This document shows, in pieces, positions 43,372-51,441 of a stretch of DNA of 64,000 nt. Below the pieces are notes generated by a model. That model was not told the origin of the DNA, did not search any database, and worked only from the letters and a program-made list of their open reading frames with translations. The position numbers and the translations under genes are program-made. The stretch comes from Parastagonospora avenae f. sp. tritici 18332-5 (lineage: Eukaryota; Ascomycota; Dothideomycetes; Pleosporales; Phaeosphaeriaceae). Positions within the stretch are counted from its first letter, which is position 1. The number at the start of each line of letters is the position of its first letter. Where the stretch lies: contig JAFJTR010000112.1 of assembly GCA_022559985.1 (NCBI GenBank), positions 1-64,000 of the forward strand, in the 5' to 3' direction.

Positions 43372-44158
43372 CTCAACTGTTGATGAAATTGCTGCTTAGA
43401 AGGTGGTGATGTCAGATAAATACGTAGGGAACACTTCTAGGTATAATTTGTTCGGCAGCCTCCAGGTCCTGCCCGTGAGAGCAGTCACGTGCTGCCAAGG
43501 AGCCCGCCTGTTTGGGCTTAGCCCAGTTCCATCTCCATCAACTCACCTGAGTTTCCGATAGCAATTGATCACGAATTCAATCCACTTTCATGTGTCTACT
43601 CTTGTGCCTCTCATCATAATTTATAGTACTTTTTCAGAAGAAAGCAGAGTTTGTTTCATAGGAAAATACAAGGTGCATGTGATAGGGGCGCAGCCGCCCG
43701 CATCCCAAATTACGTTTAGGAGGAGCTGCGAATAAAAAGTTACCCGAACAATGCCTGCGGTAGAATCTGTACCAATACTCGGGGAGCAGGGTTGTGGGTC
43801 CCTATCAGGCATCGAAGCAGACATCTAACTGGGGTTGGTCCCGGATATGCTTGTTGTCGCCGAACTTTTTCTAAAAAGAGACGATCTAGATTCTCTGATC
43901 CTGAACTATGCAACTGCAAGGTACCCTTAAAAAGATTAGTTCGCAAGGTGCTGTTGCCTAGGCTTCCGTTGGGCACAGCACAAGACTTGGCAGAACGCAA
44001 GCAAAAGGTTCGAGCTGCTCACCTTTCGGGAAAATGCACTGACTCAGTACGCATCCCCTGGAAAAGAGATTGGATTATGCCAGCCTCGTCCTTTCTAAGA
44101 CCTAGGGTGACGTGCGTCCAACTACGAGGGCAAGACTGTGCCACCTCGTCATTTTACT
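43372..44158. other. No confident gene
   Basis: Overlapping frames on both strands (for example 43621-44000 minus and 43792-44292 plus) lack recognisable content. Nothing is annotated. Confidence 0.35.
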
Positions 44159-44440
44159 TCACACGAAGTTATAAGCATCGTTCAGAACTTCCATCAACGA
44201 ACGATACACGCCTAAGATATCGTCAAGATAAACGTTGTGATCGTGTCCACGGTATTGGTCCTCGAGAGGCGGTAACAATTCGTATCCGATGATCTTCAGC
44301 TCTGCAATAGCAAGACCCAAGATATGATGGAGACTTAAAATGACATGCCTACAATAATCAGCTTGGCTCTGAGATTCCCAGAAAATAGAGGTGAAATCGA
44401 AGCGGCCCTCAAACCTATAACTTACAGTTGCTATAAAAAA
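44159..44440 (-). CDS. Open exon without ATG, unrecognised
   Basis: A minus-strand frame open for about 90 codons to TGA 44159 has no Met at its start but protein-like text: FEGRFDFTSIFWESQSQADY, ILSLHHILGLAIAELKIIGY, then LPPLEDQYRGHDHNVYLDD and ILGVYRSLMEVLNDAYNF. It is probably an internal or last exon, or a decayed gene. No matching first exon was found. Confidence 0.4.
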   Translation of the reverse strand, partial: FFIATVSYRFEGRFDFTSIFWESQSQADYCRHVILSLHHILGLAIAELKIIGYELLPPLEDQYRGHDHNVYLDDILGVYRSLMEVLNDAYNFV

Positions 44441-44606
44441 CTAGACTGTTGTTGCTGTCGAACATCACCCTGAAAATGTGGACTGTTTGAAACTGTGGTA
44501 CCTCAAAATACTGCACCTGGCTGTTGAACCATCGATTCGCATCGATTTATGCTCATCGTTACCCACCTTCTGTTCCTTTTTGTATAACATTTTGCCTCTG
44601 ACTGCA

Positions 44607-45110
44607 ATGGCAGTTGAGCTCCTCGCTGTTAAAGCCGCACTAGAGACCATTAGCGGAGCGTCTTGCAACTCACTCATATCAAGCACTCACGAGCTATACA
44701 AAGCTAATGCTGCTATTGCAAAAGCGCTCTTATATCTCAGTCAAAGCGGTGTTTCTGATACTGATCGAGTCGAAGTTGAAGTTTGGGGTAACATAAGCTC
44801 CGAGCATGCCGACCTTGCCAATCTCCAGACGCAGCCTTACACCGCCTCAGAATATGATACTGCACAGGATGAGGCTCAGAGCATACTGAAGAGATATAAG
44901 GCTCAGCGATACAGACCAGATCATGCAGTAGTGAGGCTTGCGCAGTACTGGATTCAGAGAAAGTTGACGGGATCTAGTTTCTGTAACGTTGGTGATGCAG
45001 ATGAACACAGACTGTTAGTTGATTTGCGTAAGGCTGTAGTATTGAGCACTCCTGCTGTGCTATCATTACTTAGGGGTATCAAGAGGAAAAGGTCTATTGA
45101 CAGCACTTGA
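44607..45110 (+). CDS. Unrecognised single-exon gene (167 aa)
   Basis: Met 44607 was chosen because the preceding in-frame Met (44478) adds an unlike, UTR-like stretch. It is helical, alanine-rich at the N-terminus (LLAVKAALETISGAS; KANAAIAKALLYLSQSG), then DRVEVEVWGNISSEHADLAN, ending in a basic tail (GIKRKRSIDST). No domain is known. Confidence 0.5.
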   Translation: MAVELLAVKAALETISGASCNSLISSTHELYKANAAIAKALLYLSQSGVSDTDRVEVEVWGNISSEHADLANLQTQPYTASEYDTAQDEAQSILKRYKAQRYRPDHAVVRLAQYWIQRKLTGSSFCNVGDADEHRLLVDLRKAVVLSTPAVLSLLRGIKRKRSIDST

Positions 45111-45162
45111 TATAAAAGCAGAAGTGTTCATCAACGTGCCCTATCTAGGTATGTAATGTAGA

Positions 45163-45397
45163 TGTTGGTAGGGTCTTAGCACCAGTGCTGAAAGGAAATA
45201 ACGATAACTAGGAATGCATTCTGTTCGGTGATTGTTGTTGATTCATGTTACGGAGGAGGAAAACTATAGAAGAGATAGGCTCAGGGGTTCTGGTCTGAGC
45301 GCTGCTTGGACGCCGCGATCAGCGCGTCTGACCGCGTGACCGAGATCAGTGCGCCTGATCGCGTAGCTGAGGTATTGACGATACTTGTGATCCGACA
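45163..45397. repeat. Solo LTR 3 of the TGTTRG...CCGACA family
   Basis: 235 bp with a perfect 5-bp target duplication GTAGA (45158-45162 and 45398-45402). Nearly identical to 13694-13913 over most of its length. Confidence 0.9.
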
Positions 45398-45639
45398 GTA
45401 GATAACGTATCTGAATTTGAGGTAACCCAGCACCACCCAGATACACACGAAATAGCAATAGATTAAATAAACCCAAAAATCATAATGCTCAGAGCTACTG
45501 TCTAAAGAAGATCAAGTTCCACAGGTTAACAATATAGTGCGCAACTAGTGATAAGCGGCAGTCAAAGAGTGTTGCAGCAAGCATTCGACCAATAAGGCAG
45601 CCAAAGAGGGTAGGTTAGTGCAGCTTTAATGATTAATTA

Positions 45640-46207
45640 CCGGTATTCTTCTCTAATGTCAATCCCTACGTGCCGGGACGCACTGTGTGCCGGGACACTT
45701 TTTTTTTTCGGAGGCTCGGGAAGCTCTCATTATAACTAGAAACTAAAAGTTCCAGTATGAATCGACTGTATGACTCTCGGCCTTCTACCTAACCAGACGC
45801 CGGTGACAGTACCCGCAACATTGACTGTGCTGTCGCTCATTCCGTCCATGCCTTTCATCAACTCTCCTCCGATACCCCCCTGTTTATTTGCGACACTGTG
45901 CATCTATGATGAGCTCAGTAGGCTAGAAAGAAAGCTAAGATAGCAAAGAGTAAGACCGTATACTTAAAGGATAGATTTAGGTAAGGAGTGGGCATCGTGA
46001 CTATTATGCCGCGCGACAGGCAAGATCGTCAAAACGCGTCTTATAGGACGTGCGCTGTTAGCAGCTCTTAGTATGCAGTAGCGTGCTGAAATATCCCCAT
46101 GCCACACCGCGCACTGTGGCTGAAGTCTGCGACCCTGAGCTAAGCTCTTCGCCTCGTGAATTCTTATTCCCGATTTGCAGGCAACTGTTCTTCTGGGCAT
46201 GCAACTA
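45640..46207 (+). repeat. Left arm of the long inverted repeat
   Basis: Includes exact blocks that recur inverted in the right arm: 20 bp at 46019-46038 (inverted at 50051-50070) and 25 bp at 46046-46070 (inverted at 50019-50043). The outer cgtgccgggacgcac (45669) pairs with gtgcgtcccggcacg near 50406-50420, and gagctcagtaggctag pairs with ctagcctactgagctt. Confidence 0.85.
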
Positions 46208-46530
46208 CTGCGAAAAGACACTCTTCATACTCGCTTCTTGCGAAGCTCTATTGTTGTTCTGCGCAGATTTGTTGTGCTGAGTCGATAGAAGCTCTTCGCG
46301 TAATATTCTGAGTAGTAGGACTCACCTCTGCATCATTGTGTATCTTTGAATATCATAAGTTAGCCATTCAAATTATGTGATTTAACTCATTGCATCTGGC
46401 TCCGAAATTGACAATAAATGCAAAGGCAACGTTACGAATTTTTGCTACTACACTCCGCTCGCCAACCATTTAGCGTGTCAAGCGACGACTGTGTATCAGG
46501 GTGTTGCTTGCTAAGGACCTTCTCGCGCAG

Positions 46531-49500
46531 CTAAAAGCATTTTTCCATCAGTGTGAGAGCCTCTTTGTAACGACCTTGTGACTGCAGCGTGAGGGCGAGA
46601 CTATGCATGCTGGCCAGCGTGTGAGGATGCTCGTTGCCAAGCACTCTCTTCATCACCTGCACCATTTGCATAAACAGCTCTTCGGCCTCTTTCCATCGCC
46701 TTTGATTCAAGTACATCAACCCTAGGTTGTGCATACTGGTCAGCGTGTCTGGATGCTCTTCGCCAAGCACTCTCTCCATCATTTGCACCACTTGCACTTG
46801 CAGTTCTTTGGCCTCTTGCGATTGTCCTTGGTTCCAGTATGTCGCTGCCAGGCGTGCCATGCTAGTCAGCGTGTGAGGATGCACGTCACTAAGCACTCTC
46901 TTCCTCATCTGCATCACCTGCATATGTAATCCTTCGGCTTCCTTCCATCGCCCTTGGTTCATATACGTCGACGCTAGGTTGTGCATACTGGTCAGCGTGT
47001 CTGGATGCTCTTCGCCAAGCACTCTCTTCATTGCTTGCACCACTTGCACTTGCAACTCCTCGGCCTCTTGCAGTCGCTCTTGGGCTAGGTACGTCGCTGC
47101 TAGGTTATCCATGCTAGTCAGCGTAGTAGGATGCTCGTCACCAAGCACTCTCCTCGTTACCTGCATCACTTGCACCTGCAGCTCTTGGGCCTCTTGCCAT
47201 CGGCCTTGGATTAAGTAAGTCGCTGCCAGCTCGCCCATGCTGGTCAGCGTGCGAGGATGCTGGTCGCCACGCACTCTCTTCGATGCCTGCACCACCTGTA
47301 CAAAGAGCTCTTCAGCCTCTTCCCATCGGCCTTGAATCCTATACGTTAACGCCAGATTTCCTATACTATTCAACGTGCGGGGATTGTCGTTGCCACACGC
47401 TCTCTTCATCACCTGCACCACTCGCATGAAAAGCTCTTCGGCCTTTTGCCAAAGCCCTTGGTTCAAGTAGCATAATGCCAGGTCGTCCATAATAGCCAGC
47501 AAGTCAGGATGCTCGTTGTCAAGCACTCTTTTCCTCGCCCGCATCACTTGCGTAAATAGCTCTTCAGCCTCCTCGCACCGTCCGTCACTATACAGAGCCA
47601 TAGCACATTTCGATGTAAGGTCTAATTTCTCGTCGTCTTCGTAATCCGCAAGGTTATGCGAAAGAGCATACTGGGCATGTGGAAGCAGCCTTCTCGACTT
47701 GCTTCTGTTACTATGATCGCCGTCTGGGAACACCCGGAGTAGCTGTGTGATGGTGCGTTGAGTCCACTGTATGAGCCGTCCCTGCGCTTGCAGCCACTTG
47801 CGTAGAGCTTGGTGAACTAGTCGATGAATATCAAGCGCAGACTCAGCAGGCCGCCTGGTGATGAGGGCATATTTGTCAAGTAATCTGATAGCATCTTCTC
47901 TTGATTGCATCGAGGCTGTCTCTAGGAGATCTAGCAAGATGTCTTTCTGGTCTACGCATGCAGCAAGAAACAGACAGTCAGCGGCAAACGCATTGTAACG
48001 ACTAATCTCGTCCACAGAGACAAATAGCGCAGCAGCTACAGGGTCTTTCACGCTAGAATCTTGTAGTCTTCCCTCAGACGAGTCACTATTATGCTCGATA
48101 GCTAGTTGTGTATGATCGTTCAGTCTAGATCGGTACTCCTGCACTGTTATACTACTCGCCTTCATACAGGCGGCTGCTTGCATGACTGCTAGAGGTAGAT
48201 ACGATAGCTCTCTTAGCAGGTGCTCGGCCTCTTGCTGCTCAGTGTTTGAGAGTGGCCTCTCTAAGCGGACTTGCAGCATCCTCAGCGCTGTGTCTAGTGT
48301 CAGCTCTTGCAGCGCTATGATGTTGTGTGAAGCAAGCGCCTGAACTGTGTCGCTGCTTATTGTAGTCAAGATAACAGAGCATAGCTTAGACTGCGGTAGA
48401 CAGTCTACGGCTTCTGTTATAGACGAGCTGCCAAATCTTAGAGTGGTATGCTCTATGTTGTCGAAGATCAGCAAACACTTTCGCGTGCTAATCTCTACTA
48501 CACAGCGTTTTGCAAGCTGCTTTATGTTGACCTGATCGTCGTCCCATCCAGGAACCCTGAGCTTCTGCGCAACACTTGCATAGGACTGGTAGAGACGGTC
48601 TTTATCGCTTGCGTCCATCCAAAAGACCGAGCAGTTCTCTTTGTTCTGCTTTGTTCTGTGTGCAACCTCGAGCGCGAGCTGCGACTTGCCTGTTCCACCA
48701 GGTCCAACGATCGCGAGTGTGGTAGTCGTCTTGTCGTTGCTAAAGAGCTTCGCTTCTAGCTCGGCGAGCTGCGACTCTCGGCCTACGAAGCCGGGGTTTC
48801 GTGAGAAGGGAGTGATTGATGGTGCGTCGCTAGCTCCCTCCAGTTCAGCCTGCAGCCTGCTTCGTGCGCTCTCCTCTCCTTCACCATACGCGGTGGGCAT
48901 GGAGACGCCAAGAATTCCAAGCAGGCAGTATACAATGTCTTCTTCTTCTTTTGTTCTGCGGTTTTCGACCCATCGCCTACGCTTAGATGTACTGAACTCG
49001 TGTAAAGGACAGTTGCGCAGTGCCGCGAGCGGGATGGCGGTTATGTCGTGGATAAGCTGGTCGAGCGTCTCTTTATCGCCTAAACGATCTCCTTCACATG
49101 AGAAGAACTCGACTGCCACGGGCGCAATCAACTCTTGGAGCGTCCATCCCCGAGTGAACCATGCGCTCGCACGGAACGACGCCTCCCAGTCGCTGCGTTG
49201 GACTGGCTCTGTTGCAGTCGACACTGACACGTCTGACAAAAAGACGTAGCATCGGGTCGCATCCTTGTACCACTGAAACATCGAGTTGATCGCTTTCGAC
49301 CGCTCGCGCCGGTTCCATGTGTCGATACAGCATGTGTCGATCCAGAAGTACTGCAGCTTGTCCCGCGCCGCTTGATTGGCACAGAACTCAAGCTTTCGAT
49401 AGCCTTCGTCCTTCTCCTTATAGGTTCCACTCGATACGTCTCCGATAAGGATCTCAGCGTCGCTCCATCTGTGCGACAGAATGGCGTAGGGCGGGATCGT

Positions 49501-49560
49501 TTTGCCGCGGAAATCTGTCAAGACGAGCCTCCCCAGCGCGTCGAAGTGGAGAAGCCGCAT
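46531..49560 (-). CDS. HET/NB-ARC/TPR NOD-like receptor (heterokaryon-incompatibility type)
   Basis: Intact single-exon gene of 1009 aa. Residues 22-150 are a HET domain (YAILSHRW; FWIDTCCID; AINSMFQWYKDATRCYVFLSD; WFTRGWTLQELIAP), continuing to about 230 (YCLLGILGV; YGEGE). The nucleotide-binding part has a P-loop GPGGTGKS (286-293), Walker B CLLIFDN (362-368) and a GLPL-like LSYLPLAVM. About eight full 42-residue TPR units of kinesin-light-chain type plus a partial one (consensus LA.TYLNQGRW.EAEEL) run from about 650 to the end. In such fungal NLRs the repeats sense a partner and HET triggers cell death on incompatible fusion. That role is inferred from family knowledge. Confidence 0.92.
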   Translation of the reverse strand: MRLLHFDALGRLVLTDFRGKTIPPYAILSHRWSDAEILIGDVSSGTYKEKDEGYRKLEFCANQAARDKLQYFWIDTCCIDTWNRRERSKAINSMFQWYKDATRCYVFLSDVSVSTATEPVQRSDWEASFRASAWFTRGWTLQELIAPVAVEFFSCEGDRLGDKETLDQLIHDITAIPLAALRNCPLHEFSTSKRRRWVENRRTKEEEDIVYCLLGILGVSMPTAYGEGEESARSRLQAELEGASDAPSITPFSRNPGFVGRESQLAELEAKLFSNDKTTTTLAIVGPGGTGKSQLALEVAHRTKQNKENCSVFWMDASDKDRLYQSYASVAQKLRVPGWDDDQVNIKQLAKRCVVEISTRKCLLIFDNIEHTTLRFGSSSITEAVDCLPQSKLCSVILTTISSDTVQALASHNIIALQELTLDTALRMLQVRLERPLSNTEQQEAEHLLRELSYLPLAVMQAAACMKASSITVQEYRSRLNDHTQLAIEHNSDSSEGRLQDSSVKDPVAAALFVSVDEISRYNAFAADCLFLAACVDQKDILLDLLETASMQSREDAIRLLDKYALITRRPAESALDIHRLVHQALRKWLQAQGRLIQWTQRTITQLLRVFPDGDHSNRSKSRRLLPHAQYALSHNLADYEDDEKLDLTSKCAMALYSDGRCEEAEELFTQVMRARKRVLDNEHPDLLAIMDDLALCYLNQGLWQKAEELFMRVVQVMKRACGNDNPRTLNSIGNLALTYRIQGRWEEAEELFVQVVQASKRVRGDQHPRTLTSMGELAATYLIQGRWQEAQELQVQVMQVTRRVLGDEHPTTLTSMDNLAATYLAQERLQEAEELQVQVVQAMKRVLGEEHPDTLTSMHNLASTYMNQGRWKEAEGLHMQVMQMRKRVLSDVHPHTLTSMARLAATYWNQGQSQEAKELQVQVVQMMERVLGEEHPDTLTSMHNLGLMYLNQRRWKEAEELFMQMVQVMKRVLGNEHPHTLASMHSLALTLQSQGRYKEALTLMEKCF

Positions 49561-49869
49561 GGGGTTTGCAGTCGTAGCTTAGCCTAGGAAAGGCGAAGCG
49601 CGAACGATTTTAATACTGTCGAGAGTAGAAAGGCATAGTCGCGACAGAACGAAGCAGACCGAGGAAGCTTACGCTAGGCTGCCGTGAAGGCTGCCTGTCG
49701 AGGCAGTGCATTCAACCAGGCTGAGCGGATGCTGGACACATCGAGCCTCCTGTGCCGCCCCGCCTCACAACTTGCCCTAGACAGCGTTCGCCATGCGAAC
49801 TCACGCCCTACCTAGATTGTTTACAAGGCAGGTTGCGCAGCGATATTAGTCATGTAGACGTAAAGAAAT

Positions 49870-50455
49870 TGTCTTGTTGCACCACTGGACGAACAGCTGC
49901 CTGCAAGGTCGGGAATAAAAGCTGCCTGGGGCTGAGCGTTCATAGCTACAGTTCCCAGCCACAGCACGCAGTGCGGGCGCGAAGATATCTCAGCACGCTA
50001 CTGCAAGCTGCTGCATGCTAAGAGCTGCTAACAGCGCACGTCCCGAGGGTCGCGTTTTGACGATCTTGCCGTCTGAGCGGAGAAACTGCCGGAATGTGCC
50101 TATATCACCATAAGTCGACCTTGCGAGGCTGCGATCTTGATCTTTGCTATCTTGGCTTCCGTCCTAGCCTACTGAGCTTTTCGCAGATATGTACTGTCGC
50201 ACACAGACAAGGGGGTAAGAGAGGAGAGTTGGGGGACGATGTTAACAGAATGAGCGTTAACACGGTTAACGACGCGTTTTTGGGCGTCGGAGACTAACGT
50301 GCTAAAAGAACGAGGCCTGTACAATAGATGCGCGTTGCATTTGTTTGTTTTCGAGAACAACAAGATCAATCCGAGGGTCCGGAAGAGAAAGTGTCCCGTC
50401 ACACTGTGCGTCCCGGCACGCTTGGATCGACATTACTCGCGAAGATCAACGGTTG
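49870..50455 (-). repeat. Right arm of the long inverted repeat
   Basis: Inverted partner of 45640-46207. It lies about 310 bp upstream of the NLR start codon, so it includes or adjoins its promoter. The sequence between 49561 and 49869 is unpaired and holds no gene. Confidence 0.85.
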
Positions 50456-50490
50456 TGCCGGTTTTGTTTCATGTGACCAAGCATCACGGC

Positions 50491-50821
50491 CGCACGGGAC
50501 GCGGTCCCGTAGGGGCCAATCTCCATTAAGCACCTACTTAGGTCATTTTATTGATGCATGCCTAAACCATTCATTATTGGCAGCTTCGCAGTATCCCGCA
50601 CGGGACGTGGTCCCGTAGGGGCCAATCTTCATTAAACACCCACTAAGGTAATTTTGTTAATGCATGCCTTAAACCACTCATTGTTGGCAGCTTCGCAGCA
50701 TCCCGCACGGGACGTGGTCCCTCAAGTCCCAATACTCTATGAAGCACCTACTTAGATAATTTTAATAATGCATGCCTTAAAACATTCGTTATTGGTAGCT
50801 TCGCAGTATCCCGCACGGGAT
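50491..50821 (+). repeat. 107-bp tandem repeat (about 3.1 copies) with palindromic core
   Basis: Copies start at 50491, 50597, 50704 and, partially, 50813 with cgcacggga. The first two contain a perfect palindrome ACGGGAC-GYG-GTCCCGT; the third is decayed on its right arm. Shared words include atgcatgcct and gcagcttcgcag (third copy diverged). It adjoins the right arm of the NLR unit. Confidence 0.92.
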
Positions 50822-51172
50822 TTAAATTAAGCGGGCATCTTGAAGAGCTGATGCAGAACCTTGCATTAACAGTAGTAAGCCGCAAGGAAAGTGGACACAG
50901 GAGGTTCGTCTTTGGGCCTACATGAACCTTGCATGGCTTATTTGCAATTGTCTAACTACTGAGTTTATCTCTAATAACTCACCCATATTATTAGGCTCGT
51001 GAGCTTAGAATACCTTGTCGCTACTAATGCCGATGCTCTCTTCTCAACTAGTAGAAAGACCTTTAGCGAGCACTTCTGACCTTCAGGTCCTTGTAGTATA
51101 GCCTTTGAAGTATAGAAGAGTGTGCTGAGATTAATTTACGTAGTGTATTTAAAAAAGACGAAAAAACAGTTC
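50822..51172. other. No gene recognised
   Basis: AT-rich, no coding signal; possibly decayed repeat DNA. Confidence 0.4.
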
Positions 51173-51384
51173 TGTTAGTAGGGCTTTGTACTAGCGCTGA
51201 AAGGAAATAACGATAGCTAGGTAGGCATTCTGTTCAGTGATGGTTGTTTATTTATTGATCTACGTGGGGATGCTACAGAGGTGTATCCGATCTGATACGA
51301 GTAATTAGGGCTAGATTAGGATCGAGTCGGCTTGTTGGGCAGCGTTCGGTAGCTGACGTTCTTGCTAATACTTATAATCCGACA
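51173..51384. repeat. Solo LTR 4 of the TGTTRG...CCGACA family
   Basis: 212 bp, TGTTAGTAGGG to AATCCGACA, with a perfect 5-bp duplication AGTTC (51168-51172 and 51385-51389). It ends 57 bp from the 3' end of the DUF3723 gene. Confidence 0.9.
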
Positions 51385-51441
51385 AGTTCTTTGTTACGAT
51401 TCAAAGCTAAACAAGATATCTCTGGTTGGGATGCTAAGGTC

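Larger units (their letters stand above)
45640..50455. mobile_element. NLR gene flanked by long inverted repeats (putative mobile or duplicated unit)
   Basis: Arms 45640-46207 and 49870-50455 are inverted copies of each other (about 570-585 bp, estimated by eye at 75-80 percent with gaps), enclosing the complete gene 46531-49560. No transposase and no clear target duplication are seen, so the mobile nature is inference. See findings. Confidence 0.5.

Noticed and set aside
21138..43691. The 11-mer GATAGGGGCGC at about 21138, 32795 and 43681.
   Set aside because: Three copies are more than expected, but one lies in coding sequence of an apparently unrelated gene and no longer shared context is visible; probably coincidence.
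43621..44292. Overlapping frames on both strands (67-166 codons).
   Set aside because: No recognisable motif, no consistent splice structure, and the frames shadow each other.
46729..47218. Cys/His-rich plus-strand frames that could be taken for small secreted proteins.
   Set aside because: They are antisense shadows of the TPR repeats of the NLR gene.
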